Positions 28,425-37,210 of a DNA stretch of 64,000 nucleotides are shown here, piece after piece. The position numbers were made by a program, and so were the translations under genes. Source of the stretch: Burkholderiaceae bacterium (GTDB lineage Bacteria > Pseudomonadota > Gammaproteobacteria > Burkholderiales > Burkholderiaceae); contig CANGNV010000008.1 of NCBI GenBank assembly GCA_947455485.1, forward strand, positions 1 to 64,000. The letters are read 5' to 3'. Positions within the stretch are counted from its first letter, which is position 1, and each line of letters begins with the position of its first letter. The notes below the pieces were generated by a model. It did no database searches. It worked only from the letters and a program-made list of their open reading frames with translations, and was not told where the DNA came from.

Positions 28425-28442
28425 CTTTGAAAAAAATCAAAG
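28425..28442. promoter_or_regulatory. Palindromic operator candidate for MHS transporter
   Basis: CTTTGA-N6-TCAAAG is a perfect inverted repeat with an all-A/T centre. It directly abuts CATAAT (minus strand), so a bound regulator would sit over the spacer and -35 of the transporter promoter. The regulator is unknown. Confidence 0.45.
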
Positions 28443-28464
28443 AAATCCACTACTTAGGGTAATT

Positions 28465-28515
28465 CCCCATCAAATTGGATCGGGGTTTTCCCGAGAATTT
28501 AGTAATTAGATGGGG
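28465..28515. ncRNA. Structured element of nested inverted repeats
   Basis: Three nested pairs occur in order: CCCCATC (28465-28471) with GATGGGG (28509-28515), AAATT (28472-28476) with AATTT (28496-28500), and TCGGG (28480-28484) with CCCGA (28490-28494) around a five-base loop. Together they give a long, bulged hairpin about 170 bases before the GGT-like start. It could be an RNA leader structure, a small RNA or a DNA cruciform; no known RNA family is recognised. Confidence 0.4.
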
Positions 28516-28681
28516 TCTAAACAACAATTTGAAGTGAATGGCTCCAAATACACAGATTGAGCAATACGCCCAATTAAAGTGCACACTCTATCTGTATAGC
28601 CTACAAAATTCGCTCTAATAGAGAGCTCAATACAAACAATAAAAAACTTTTTCAATAAAGTAATTCAACGGAGAAATCAGC

Positions 28682-30280
28682 ATGCAGCAAAAATGGGGCA
28701 TTCGGGGCATGGCAGTAGCGCCCCACTCTTTGGCGTCCGAATCTGCGTTAGCAGTTTTAAGAGAGGGTGGAAATGCCCTTGAAGCCATGATCGCTGCAGC
28801 AGCAACGATCGCAGTTGTATATCCCCACATGAACTCTATTGGTGGCGACTCTTTCTGGGTGATTCACTCGCCTGGTAAGGCTATGGGTGGAATTGACGCC
28901 TGTGGTGCAGCGGCTGGCCTAGCAACTAAGCAGTGGTACGCCGAGCGCGGAATCACAAAGGCTATCCCCTTCCGAGGAGCCGTTGCAGCGAACACCGTAG
29001 CCGGCACTATTTCTGGCTGGGGAGCAGCACAGCAACTTTCAAAACAAGGTTTGGGTGGAAAACTCCCCTTATCCCGTTTGCTAGCCGATGCGATTCACTA
29101 TGCTGAAGCTGGTGTGCCCGTCACATTTAGCCAATCAAGCCTCACCGCCAAAAAACAGAATGAGTTACAAGATATCCCAGGATTTGCTGAAACATTCTTA
29201 GTGAATGGTCAAGCACCTGAGGTAGGTAGCATCTTTAAACAAGAGCGACTTGCAAAAACCTTACGCCAAATTTCTCGCAAAGGGACCGAGGATTACTATC
29301 GCGGCGACTTAGCTGAGCTCATCGCCAAAGAACTCACAGACATTGGCAGCCCGCTCAGACTCGCAGACCTTCATCGTCATCAAGCCAAACTCATTGACCC
29401 GCTTGAGCTGAAACACAGCATGGGTAATGTGTACAACATGACACCACCAACCCAAGGCGTGGTGTCCTTAATGATCATCGGAATCTTGGATCAGCTAAAT
29501 CTCAAGCGCTTCAAAGTGGATAGCGCTGAATATGTTCACCACTGTGTTGAAGCTACCAAGCAAGCCTTCATGGTCAGAGATAAATATGTGACTGATCCTG
29601 CTTACATGACCAAGCATGCGCAATCTTTCTTGTCACCCGCTTTCTTAAAGAAGCTAGCAAAAAATATTGATCCTGAAAAAGCATTACCTTGGGGTCAGGG
29701 CAAGGGCCCAGCCGATACTATTTGGATGGGTGTAGTTGACGGCAATGGCAATTGCGTTTCATTCATTCAAAGTATTTATCACGAGTTTGGCGCTGGCATC
29801 GTGCTACCCAAGTCTGGAGTGAACTGGCAAAACCGCGGCTGCAGCTTCTCGCTTGATCCAAAAACGCTCAATCACCTTGAGCCCTATCGCAAACCATTCC
29901 ATACATTAAATCCTGCAATGGCTTTATTTAAGGATGGTCGCTCTATGGTGTACGGCACGATGGGTGGCGATGGCCAACCCCAAACACAATGCGCAGTCTT
30001 TACTCGCACAGCAACATACGGGCTTGATCCGCAAGATGCCATCAGTCGACCACGCTGGCTCCTAGGAAGAACCTGGGGACAAACTAGCGACAGCTTAAAG
30101 CTGGAGTCGCGCTTTAGTCCTTGGGTGGCAAAAGAGCTCCATGCCTTAGGTCATGAAATTGAGATGCTCGACGCCTTTGATGAAACAGTTGGACACGCGG
30201 GCTGCATTATTCGCGATCCATCCGGCACGCTGCATGGTGGCTGGGATCCGCGTAGTGATGGTGCCGTTAGCGCGTTTTAG
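28682..30280 (+). CDS. Gamma-glutamyltransferase-like Ntn hydrolase
   Basis: The 532-residue protein follows the GGT fold: GGNALEAMIAAAATIAVVYPHMNSIGGDSFW near the start, large-subunit helices, then ADTIWMGVVD with T346 as expected cleavage-site nucleophile, and GTMGGDGQPQTQ in the small subunit. By family it cleaves itself at that threonine and hydrolyses gamma-glutamyl or related amide bonds. There is no signal peptide, unlike classical GGT, so it may be a cytoplasmic amidohydrolase or acylase. It diverges from the MHS transporter, which might supply its substrate. Confidence 0.85.
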   Translation: MQQKWGIRGMAVAPHSLASESALAVLREGGNALEAMIAAAATIAVVYPHMNSIGGDSFWVIHSPGKAMGGIDACGAAAGLATKQWYAERGITKAIPFRGAVAANTVAGTISGWGAAQQLSKQGLGGKLPLSRLLADAIHYAEAGVPVTFSQSSLTAKKQNELQDIPGFAETFLVNGQAPEVGSIFKQERLAKTLRQISRKGTEDYYRGDLAELIAKELTDIGSPLRLADLHRHQAKLIDPLELKHSMGNVYNMTPPTQGVVSLMIIGILDQLNLKRFKVDSAEYVHHCVEATKQAFMVRDKYVTDPAYMTKHAQSFLSPAFLKKLAKNIDPEKALPWGQGKGPADTIWMGVVDGNGNCVSFIQSIYHEFGAGIVLPKSGVNWQNRGCSFSLDPKTLNHLEPYRKPFHTLNPAMALFKDGRSMVYGTMGGDGQPQTQCAVFTRTATYGLDPQDAISRPRWLLGRTWGQTSDSLKLESRFSPWVAKELHALGHEIEMLDAFDETVGHAGCIIRDPSGTLHGGWDPRSDGAVSAF

Positions 30281-30896
30281 TAATAAACAATTTGGGTACG
30301 CGCAGGTCCCAGTAAATGGCAGCTGCGCGTAATCCAAAAATAGCGAGCATACAAATGACCGATCCCTCTAGCGTGTACGTGGGAAAGAAATTTAAAATCA
30401 AGATATAGATACAGCAACCTAAGGTAACGGGTATTGCATACAGCTCATGCGACATGAGCAAAGTTTTTCTACCAGCCAAGATATCGCGCAACAAGCCGCC
30501 ACCAATCGCAGTAACAACACCCAAAATTACTGGCGCAACTGGCAAGCCAAATCCGAGATTCCAAGCCTTATCAGCCCCCTGAATTCCGAATAAAGCAGCA
30601 CCCAGACCATCGATGTAGAGCATCCAGCGATAAATTTGTGGCTGTGTAAAAAAAGACTCCGCTACGAAAGTAACGATGCATGCACCGAGTGCAACCCAAA
30701 TATAAATTTGTGCAATTGACCAAAATGCCGGCACATCCAAGATGATGTCGCGCAGGGTTCCACCACCAATGGCGGTAATCACCCCTAGCACCAACACGCC
30801 AAAAAGATCCACGCCTCGATCGGCAATAGCTAGAACACCTGTTACCGCAAATGCGATGGTAGCAATAATACCAATCCAGAAATTAATTTGGTCCAT
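30267..30896 (-). CDS. TRIC-type (UPF0126) membrane channel
   Basis: The 209-residue protein has about seven helices built from an internal repeat, visible as IGGGTLRDIILDVPAFW and IGGGLLRDILAGRKTLL. The glycine-rich, arginine-containing motif is the hallmark of the bacterial trimeric intracellular cation channel homologues (YicG/YadS). Prokaryotic members conduct monovalent cations or glycine-like solutes; the role here is open. Its last 14 bases overlap the convergent GGT-like gene. Confidence 0.88.
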   Translation of the reverse strand: MDQINFWIGIIATIAFAVTGVLAIADRGVDLFGVLVLGVITAIGGGTLRDIILDVPAFWSIAQIYIWVALGACIVTFVAESFFTQPQIYRWMLYIDGLGAALFGIQGADKAWNLGFGLPVAPVILGVVTAIGGGLLRDILAGRKTLLMSHELYAIPVTLGCCIYILILNFFPTYTLEGSVICMLAIFGLRAAAIYWDLRVPKLFITKTR

Positions 30897-30977
30897 AGCA
30901 TCTAGTCTAAATCACCGACACCAGCCAATCAATGAAGTCCTCAATATACTAAGGGCAATACCATTAAGGAATCCATC

Positions 30978-31658
30978 ATGAAAACTCAGCTCTATAGTTT
31001 TTGGCGCAGCTCAGCAGCCTTTCGGGTGCGTATTGCGCTGAACTTAAAGGGGCTTGATTACGAAGTGATTCCAGTCAATATTGTTAAAAGTGGAGGCGTC
31101 CAAACTGCTGGCGAGTACGCCAATAAAAATCCTAATCGCTTAGTGCCACTCTATACCGATGGTACTCACAACCTTCACCAATCACTTGCCATCATTGAAT
31201 ATCTCGAAGAGATCCATGCAAGTCCGCCGCTACTTCCTCAGTCTCCAATCGATCGAGCATGGGTGCGCGCAGTAGCGATGGATATCGCGATTGATGTTCA
31301 CCCACTTGGGAATGTACGCGTGTTGCGCTACTTAATCAGACAGTTAGGCCTCAGTATGGAGGCGAAAGATGACTGGAATCAACACTGGATGACTCTAGGC
31401 TTAACCAGCTTAGAAAAACAATTGGGCTCGGACCCCAGAGTGGGTCGCTTTGCTTATGGTGATCAACCCGGCTTGATTGATATCTGCTTAGTGCCACAAA
31501 TTTTTAACGGGCTCAGCGCAAAGCTCGATATGAAATCCTACCCAACACTGATGAAGATATTTAATGAGTGCATGAAACTGCCAGCATTTATTGATGCTTC
31601 CTGGGAAAAGCAAATCGATGCTGAGGGATCAAACCCCCCTGCTCCACCACAAGAATAA
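30978..31658 (+). CDS. maiA: Maleylacetoacetate isomerase (zeta-class GST)
   Basis: MaiA isomerises maleylacetoacetate to fumarylacetoacetate with glutathione, in tyrosine or homogentisate breakdown. The 226 residues begin with the thioredoxin-like GST domain, including the zeta motif SFWRSSAAFRVRIALNLKG (serine-rich active site near residues 8-12), then NPNRLVPLYTDG and QSLAIIEYLEE, and the helical C-terminal domain. No other genes of the pathway are adjacent. AAGGAA precedes ATG. The end overlaps the convergent transporter gene by 30 bases. Confidence 0.9.
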   Translation: MKTQLYSFWRSSAAFRVRIALNLKGLDYEVIPVNIVKSGGVQTAGEYANKNPNRLVPLYTDGTHNLHQSLAIIEYLEEIHASPPLLPQSPIDRAWVRAVAMDIAIDVHPLGNVRVLRYLIRQLGLSMEAKDDWNQHWMTLGLTSLEKQLGSDPRVGRFAYGDQPGLIDICLVPQIFNGLSAKLDMKSYPTLMKIFNECMKLPAFIDASWEKQIDAEGSNPPAPPQE

Positions 31659-32558
31659 AGACAGCGTTAACAAAGAACCGATTGTTGTTAAAAGCACCAC
31701 TCGAGAAATCATTCGGCCATCTGCGTTGTAATACTGGGCCAACATAAATGGGCCAGTACCAGTAGGAAGTGCAGCTAGCATCACGACGGCGCTTAACCAC
31801 AACGTGGGTAAATCCAAGATTGGTCCGGCTATCAACCATGCAACCAGCGGCTGAAGAATCAATTTTGCAAAACTAATAGTCCACGCCTGTTGCGGAGCTG
31901 ACTTTTCCTTTTGCATTAAAAAAAGTCCAATAGAAACTAATGCGCAAGGTGTTGCAGCTGCAGCTAAGAAAGAAATGACTTGCTCTAATGGATCATATAA
32001 AACCAAATCCGTAGATGACCATAGTAAACCTGCTACAGGCGCAAGCAATAATGGATTGGTGCAAAGCGACTTCAGAACGCTCCAAACAATTTCATGGGAT
32101 TTTTTGTGAGACTGTATGCCAACCTCAATAAGGACGGTCGCTATGGCAAACATCACAAATACAATAAAAGTAGAAATGATTGCTGGCGCCAACCCATCCT
32201 GACCAAGAGCTAGAACACAGAGCGGAATACCCATATATCCCGTGTTGGAGTAAGACGCACTCAAGCCTGAAAAACTTGCAGCCACTAAATCTCGATTGCG
32301 CACCCAACTAACTATTAAGACCAGAATGAATACCGCCAAGCAACTCAGAAAAAAAGCAGTGATGAACCCTGGCTGCCAGAGCGTTTGCCAACTACTACTA
32401 GAAGCAAAATGAAATAACTGGGCAGGTAAGGCAAGCCACACTACAAAGCGATTTAATTCGATGGATGCGCTTTCACCTAATTTGCCTGTGCGCCCACAAA
32501 TATAGCCAATCAGAATGAGGGCAAATACCGGAAAGACAACATTAAAGACGTAGAACAA
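31629..32558 (-). CDS. AEC (auxin efflux carrier) family transporter
   Basis: The 309-residue protein has about ten helices. The N-terminal block FALILIGYICGRTGKL and the polar pattern SASYSNTGYMGIPLCV, later PTGTGPFMLAQYYN, are typical of the AEC family, which moves malate, malonate or other organic anions. The only fitting start is TTG at 32558, which has little ribosome-site support. It follows the gamma-carbonic anhydrase gene by 20 bases. Confidence 0.88.
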   Translation of the reverse strand: MFYVFNVVFPVFALILIGYICGRTGKLGESASIELNRFVVWLALPAQLFHFASSSSWQTLWQPGFITAFFLSCLAVFILVLIVSWVRNRDLVAASFSGLSASYSNTGYMGIPLCVLALGQDGLAPAIISTFIVFVMFAIATVLIEVGIQSHKKSHEIVWSVLKSLCTNPLLLAPVAGLLWSSTDLVLYDPLEQVISFLAAAATPCALVSIGLFLMQKEKSAPQQAWTISFAKLILQPLVAWLIAGPILDLPTLWLSAVVMLAALPTGTGPFMLAQYYNADGRMISRVVLLTTIGSLLTLSLFLWWSRGV

Positions 32559-32578
32559 TTTAGGCGTGCTTTTTTAAA

Positions 32579-33103
32579 TTAAGCAATTTTCTTCAGAGTT
32601 TGCTGGTAACGCTGTGCGTTTTTGACATAACGACCAGCAATGTCTTCAATGCCAGCAATCTGCTCTGGGGTTAGTATCTTCACCGCCTTGGCAGGAGAAC
32701 CCAAAATCATTGAGCCATTCGGAAATTCTTTCCCCTCGGTAACTAATGCGCCAGCACCCACTAAACAGTTTTTACCAATTTTGGCGCCGTTCAAAATCAC
32801 AGCCCCAATACCAATTAAGCTGCCATCGCCAATGTGGCAACCATGCAGCATTACTTGGTGACCAACGGTGACATTCTTGCCAATGATGAGGGGGTAGCCA
32901 GGGTCAGTATGCAAAATTGAAGCATCTTGCACATTGCTGCCCTCGCCAATTTGAATCAAATCGTTATCGCCACGGATAACTACCTTGGGCCACACACTCG
33001 CATTTTTATGCAGTTCGACACTACCGATAACTTCCGCACTCTCGGCGACCCAAGCCCCCTCGTCTAAGCGGGGAGCATTTCCATCTAGTTCAAATATAGC
33101 CAT
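32579..33103 (-). CDS. Gamma-carbonic anhydrase family protein
   Basis: The 174-residue left-handed beta-helix protein is a trimer by family. Hexapeptide repeats run through the length ([44 protein letters not shown]). The three zinc-ligand histidines are present in ILHTD, VGHQ and LHGC. Many relatives (YrdA, CaiE) show little carbonic anhydrase activity, so the reaction is likely but unproven. Confidence 0.88.
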   Translation of the reverse strand: MAIFELDGNAPRLDEGAWVAESAEVIGSVELHKNASVWPKVVIRGDNDLIQIGEGSNVQDASILHTDPGYPLIIGKNVTVGHQVMLHGCHIGDGSLIGIGAVILNGAKIGKNCLVGAGALVTEGKEFPNGSMILGSPAKAVKILTPEQIAGIEDIAGRYVKNAQRYQQTLKKIA

Positions 33104-33138
33104 GACACATTATAGGTAATGGTTATATTTAAGAAAGC

Positions 33139-34341
33139 CTACCAGTTTGGCTCGCGATCAGGAGTGGAAGAAATCCGGTGAATACTCAAATCAGCACCCT
33201 CAAACTCTTCCTCTTGTGACATCCGGATGCCTAAAACAGCCTTGAGCAATCCATAGACCACAAATCCACTTACAAGCGCTATAGCAACTCCTAAGCCGCT
33301 TCCAATTAACTGACCCAAGAAAGTCACACCACCAATACCACCGAGCGCTTTGGCGCCAAAGATGCCTGCAGCCAGTCCACCCCATAAACCGCATAGACCA
33401 TGAAGAGGCCAGACGCCCAATACATCATCAATCTTCCAGCGGTTTTGCACTAAGGTAAACATATACACAAATAGAGCACCGGCAATTAAGCCAACTACTA
33501 GGGCGCCCATTGGATGCATTAAATCTGATCCTGCGCAAACTGCAACCAAGCCAGCTAAAGGGCCGTTATAGGTAAAGCCCGGATCGTTACGGCCAATAAC
33601 CCATGCAGCCAGCGTGCCACCAACCATTGCCATCAAGGAATTCATCGCTACCAAGCCACTGACCTTATCAATAGTCTGCGCACTCATGACGTTAAATCCA
33701 AACCAACCTACCGCCAAAATCCAAGCACCCAATGCTAAGAATGGAATGCTTGATGGTGGATGTGCCGCAACATTGCCATCTTTGGTATAGCGACCACGAC
33801 GTGCGCCCAAAAGAATGACTGCTGGCAATGCGATCCAACCGCCAACTGCGTGCACTACAACTGATCCCGCGAAATCATGAAACTCTTCACCAGTGAGTGA
33901 CTTGATCCATGCTTGGATGCCGTAATGTTGATTCCAGGCAATACCCTCAAAGAAGGGGTAGATGAAACCAACCAGAATAAAAGTGGCAATTAATTGAGGA
34001 TTGAACTTCGCGCGCTCGGCAATACCACCAGAGATGATTGCTGGAATAGCAGCAGCGAAGGTCAGTAAGAAAAAGAATTTAACTAGTTCATAGCCATTTT
34101 TCTCGGCCAATAATTCTGCGCCAGAGAAAAAGTCTACGCCGTAGGCAATGCTGTAACCAATAAAGAAATAAGCAATGGTCGATACTGCAAAATCGACCAA
34201 GATTTTGACCAAAGCATTAACTTGGTTCTTTTTACGAACGGTCCCAAGCTCTAAAAATGCAAACCCCGCGTGCATAGCTAGAACCATAATGGCGCCGAGC
34301 AAAATAAATAAGACATCGCTGCCTGACTTCAAAGTTTCCAT
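33139..34341 (-). CDS. amt: Ammonium transporter (Amt/Rh family)
   Basis: The 400-residue, 11-helix channel imports ammonium. Visible landmarks are ELGTVRKKN, GGIAERAKF, DFAGSVVVHAVGG with the first pore histidine, and PLHGLCGLWGG with the second. The tail after the last helix is acidic rather than the usual PII-binding form. No glnK gene adjoins it. There is no cleavable signal peptide at this start; the first helix begins close to the N-terminus. A NtrC-like palindrome lies 64 bases upstream of the ATG. Confidence 0.93.
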   Translation of the reverse strand: METLKSGSDVLFILLGAIMVLAMHAGFAFLELGTVRKKNQVNALVKILVDFAVSTIAYFFIGYSIAYGVDFFSGAELLAEKNGYELVKFFFLLTFAAAIPAIISGGIAERAKFNPQLIATFILVGFIYPFFEGIAWNQHYGIQAWIKSLTGEEFHDFAGSVVVHAVGGWIALPAVILLGARRGRYTKDGNVAAHPPSSIPFLALGAWILAVGWFGFNVMSAQTIDKVSGLVAMNSLMAMVGGTLAAWVIGRNDPGFTYNGPLAGLVAVCAGSDLMHPMGALVVGLIAGALFVYMFTLVQNRWKIDDVLGVWPLHGLCGLWGGLAAGIFGAKALGGIGGVTFLGQLIGSGLGVAIALVSGFVVYGLLKAVLGIRMSQEEEFEGADLSIHRISSTPDREPNW

Positions 34342-34395
34342 TGAAATACCCCTTTATGTTTTTGCATCATTATGGGGAATATAAGGACCGAATTT

Positions 34396-34432
34396 GGGCA
34401 TCAATGCACTCATTTAGTGCAATTTAATGCCC
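34396..34432. promoter_or_regulatory. Nested palindrome with NtrC-like core between amt and Rap1a-like gene
   Basis: The core TGCACT-N5-AGTGCA (34405-34421) fits the NtrC operator pattern TGCAC-N7-GTGCA. Outer arms GGGCAT (34396-34401) and ATGCCC (34427-34432) frame it. On the minus strand GG-N10-GC with TTGCA overlaps the core and could be a weak sigma-54 element for amt, but the overlap is unusual. Nitrogen control of amt is the natural reading. Confidence 0.55.
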
Positions 34433-34478
34433 TAAATATGGTTTATTATCAAATTTACATACACCCAAGGGAGAACCC

Positions 34479-34841
34479 ATGAAAAAAGTTTTAGTTCTAT
34501 TGGCCGCTTTAGGCGCATTTTCTGGCTTAGTACAGGCCCAAGAAAAAGTTCAAGTATTAAGCACACAAGAGCTCGTGAACGTTTGTAAATTGCCAGCTAG
34601 CCCAGAATCCCGCAGCTTTTGCGTAGGCTACACAACAGCCATTTACGACACCTATTTAGCTACACGTCATCCACAGCGCGCTAAGCCTTATATTTGCGTT
34701 AAGCAACCAGCTCCGTCACGTGATGAAGTTATTGGTGACTTTGTAAAGTTTGGCCAATCAAATCAACAAACTGCTGATAAACCAGCGGCAGGTGTTTTCT
34801 TAGGCTTCTTGGCAGCACGTTTTCCTTGCGCCAGAAAATAA
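34479..34841 (+). CDS. Secreted Rap1a/Tai-like protein
   Basis: The 120-residue protein has a signal peptide ending VQA (residue 20). Four cysteines (C36, C48, C73, C117) could make two disulfides. The pattern VNVCKLP, SFCVGYTTAIYD, ICVKQP and a closing FPCARK resembles the Rap1a/Tai immunity family, whose best-known members block type VI amidase effectors. No effector or T6SS gene is nearby, so an immunity role is only a fold-based guess. GGGAG precedes ATG. Confidence 0.6.
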   Translation: MKKVLVLLAALGAFSGLVQAQEKVQVLSTQELVNVCKLPASPESRSFCVGYTTAIYDTYLATRHPQRAKPYICVKQPAPSRDEVIGDFVKFGQSNQQTADKPAAGVFLGFLAARFPCARK

Positions 34842-34891
34842 TTCAAGACGTTTAGCTTAATCAATATTTAAGGACACAAGGAACAGTTGAT

Positions 34892-35179
34892 ATGAAAAAA
34901 ATTATCGCTATTACTGCAGCAACTCTAGCAATCGCAGGTTGCTCAAATATGAGCAATACGGAGCAACGCACTTTATCTGGCGCCGGTATCGGTGCAGCGG
35001 CTGGTGCAGTTGGCACAGCTATTTTCCACGGCAACCCAATCTGGGGTGCAGTCGGTGGCGCAGCGGTTGGTGCAGCATCTGGCTACGTATACGACGCTTA
35101 TAAAAAGAATCAAGCATCCGAGTACAACTCTGGTTACAACGCTGGAAAAAATAATCAGCCTGCTAATGCGCCTCAGTAA
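34892..35179 (+). CDS. Glycine-zipper lipoprotein
   Basis: The 95-residue protein has a lipobox, LAIAGC, so lipid attachment at C17. The middle is a glycine-zipper (GAGIGAAAGAVGTAIF, then GAVGGAAVGAASGYVYDAY) that should form a membrane-associated helical hairpin, as in OsmB and SlyB-like proteins. The C-terminus is polar. It lies 50 bases after the Rap1a-like gene and before a strong terminator, so the two probably form a small secreted-protein operon. Confidence 0.85.
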   Translation: MKKIIAITAATLAIAGCSNMSNTEQRTLSGAGIGAAAGAVGTAIFHGNPIWGAVGGAAVGAASGYVYDAYKKNQASEYNSGYNAGKNNQPANAPQ

Positions 35180-35230
35180 TTCCTAGGCATCTTTACAGGC
35201 TAGATTAACTCTAGCAGTAGCAAAATAAAA

Positions 35231-35263
35231 AACCCGACTTGTGTAATGCAAGTCGGGTTTTTC
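35231..35263. terminator. Bidirectional terminator between lipoprotein gene and htpG
   Basis: AACCCGACTTG (35231-35241) and CAAGTCGGGTT (35249-35259) pair across a seven-base loop. An A-run precedes and a T-run follows. The arm base is the same AACCCGAC word as in the 26651 terminator. Confidence 0.9.
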
Positions 35264-35279
35264 TTTGGACTCTTGAGAA

Positions 35280-37181
35280 TTAAGAAAGCAAAAGCTGATT
35301 AATGCGTTTCACATAAGCCGCTGGATCATTCAACTGACCGCCCTCAGCCAGGAGAGCTTGATCAAATAAAACCTGGGTCCACTCATCAAAATGCTGATCA
35401 TCTGATTTCAACTTCTGTAGCAAGGGATGCTCAGGATTGATCTCCAGAATAGGCTTGGTATCCGGCGCCTGTTGGCCCGCAGCTTTCAGCATGCGCAATA
35501 AATTTCCGGAGAGTTCATTCTCATCGGAAACTAAACATGCTGGAGAATCCGTCAGACGAAAAGTGACACGCACATCCTTAACTTTATCTTCCAGCGCCGC
35601 TTTCATGCGATCAAGCAAGTCCTTGAAATTCTTCTCAGTCTCTTCATGCTCTTTCTTTTCTTTCTCATCACTAAGATTGCCAAGATCGAGTCCGCCTTTT
35701 GCCACCGAGGTCATTTGCTTGCCATCAAACTCGGTGAAGAAGGAAAGCATCCACTCATCTACTCGATCGGACAGTAATAAGACTTCAACACCCTTCTTAC
35801 GGAAGATTTCTAAATGCGGGCTGTTTTTAGCAGCATTAAAAGTATCTCCAGTGACGTAGTAAATCTTGTCTTGACCCTCTTTCATACGAGAAATATATTC
35901 AGCCAAGGAAACGGCTTGATCCGCAGAGTCAGTGTGCGTACTCGCAAAACGTAAGAGTTTTAAGATACGCTCTTGATTTGCTTGATCCTCACCAATACCC
36001 TCTTTAAGTACTTGTCCAAACTGAGTCCAGAAGGTGCGGTATTTTTCTTTCTTAGCCTCATCATCACTATTGGCCAACTCTTCCAGCATGCTCAACACAC
36101 GCTTGGTAGAGCTCTCGCGAATGATTTTGACATCACGTGATTCCTGCAAAATTTCACGAGAGACATTTAAAGGCAAGTCTGTCGAATCAATCACACCAGT
36201 AACAAAACGAAGATACATCGGCATTAATTGCTCGGCATCATCCATGATGAATACCCGCTTCACGTATAACTTGATACCTCCGCGTTTGTTGCGATCCCAC
36301 AAATCAAATGGTGCGCGTGCCGGTACATATAACAGTTGCGTAAACTCACTACGCCCCTCAACTCGATTTAGCGAGTAACAAAGAGGGTTTTCATAGTCAT
36401 GTGACAGATGTTTATAAAACTCGTCGTACTGCTCTTCAGTGATTTCAGACTTTGAGCGAGCCCATAAAGCGCTGGATTGATTAATGCTCTCAAGCTCATC
36501 CTTGATAACTTGCTCTTTTTTATCCGCATCCCACTCTTCTTTATTCATCTGAATAGGCAAAGAGATGTGATCGGAATACTTGCGAATAATTGACTTGAGT
36601 TTATGAGTGGATAGAAAATCATCCTCACCTTCACGAAGATGCATCGTGATGGATGTCCCACGCTGTGGGCGATCAATGCTTTCTACCGTAAATTCGCCAG
36701 AGCCATCAGACTCCCAGCGAACTCCATCAGCAGCTGGCAAGCCTGCTCGGCGAGTCTCAACGGTAATGCGGTCAGCCACAATAAATGCTGAATAAAAACC
36801 CACGCCAAACTGCCCAATGAGAGCAGCATCTTTTTGTTGGTCGCCAGAGAGCTTAGAGAAAAATTCTTTGGTACCAGAGCGAGCGATAGTTCCTAAATTA
36901 GAAATTACTTCATCACGGCTCATACCAATCCCATTATCAGAAATGGTGACAGTTCTGGCGGCCTTATCAAAACTGACTTTGATCTTCAGTTCAGGATCAT
37001 CGCCATACCAATCGGGATGCTCGATTCCCTCAAAGCGAAGCTTGTCTGAAGCATCAGACGCATTAGAGATCAACTCACGGAGAAAAATTTCCTTGTTGGA
37101 ATACAAGGAATGAATCATCAGTTGTAAAAGTTGCTTTACCTCGGCTTGAAAGCCTAAAGTTTCTTTACTAGCTACAGTCAT
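35280..37181 (-). CDS. htpG: Hsp90-family chaperone HtpG
   Basis: HtpG is the ATP-dependent cytosolic Hsp90. The 633 residues show the GHKL ATPase motifs [30 protein letters not shown] and [11 protein letters not shown], the middle-domain segment [14 protein letters not shown] and the C-terminal dimer region. There is no eukaryotic MEEVD tail or charged linker. A sigma-32-like promoter lies about 40 bases upstream, matching heat induction known for the family. Confidence 0.97.
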   Translation of the reverse strand: MTVASKETLGFQAEVKQLLQLMIHSLYSNKEIFLRELISNASDASDKLRFEGIEHPDWYGDDPELKIKVSFDKAARTVTISDNGIGMSRDEVISNLGTIARSGTKEFFSKLSGDQQKDAALIGQFGVGFYSAFIVADRITVETRRAGLPAADGVRWESDGSGEFTVESIDRPQRGTSITMHLREGEDDFLSTHKLKSIIRKYSDHISLPIQMNKEEWDADKKEQVIKDELESINQSSALWARSKSEITEEQYDEFYKHLSHDYENPLCYSLNRVEGRSEFTQLLYVPARAPFDLWDRNKRGGIKLYVKRVFIMDDAEQLMPMYLRFVTGVIDSTDLPLNVSREILQESRDVKIIRESSTKRVLSMLEELANSDDEAKKEKYRTFWTQFGQVLKEGIGEDQANQERILKLLRFASTHTDSADQAVSLAEYISRMKEGQDKIYYVTGDTFNAAKNSPHLEIFRKKGVEVLLLSDRVDEWMLSFFTEFDGKQMTSVAKGGLDLGNLSDEKEKKEHEETEKNFKDLLDRMKAALEDKVKDVRVTFRLTDSPACLVSDENELSGNLLRMLKAAGQQAPDTKPILEINPEHPLLQKLKSDDQHFDEWTQVLFDQALLAEGGQLNDPAAYVKRINQLLLS

Positions 37182-37210
37182 GCGTATTCCCTCTTAATCA
37201 ATGAACATAA

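Larger units (their letters stand above)
28374..28681. other. Divergent intergenic region, MHS transporter / GGT-like gene
   Basis: This 308-base gap has no gene on either strand. From left to right it holds the transporter's ribosome site, a CATAAT hexamer on the minus strand (28419-28424), an adjacent palindrome (28425-28442), a multi-arm inverted-repeat element (28465-28515), a short GCTCT/AGAGC repeat (28612-28626) and the GGAG ribosome site of the GGT-like gene. Shared control of both genes is possible but not shown. Confidence 0.6.

Noticed and set aside
34396-34425. Sigma-54 promoter for amt overlapping the NtrC-like core
   Set aside because: GG-N10-GC and TTGCA are present, but the -24 part is weak and NtrC sites normally lie well upstream of the promoter; not listed as a promoter.
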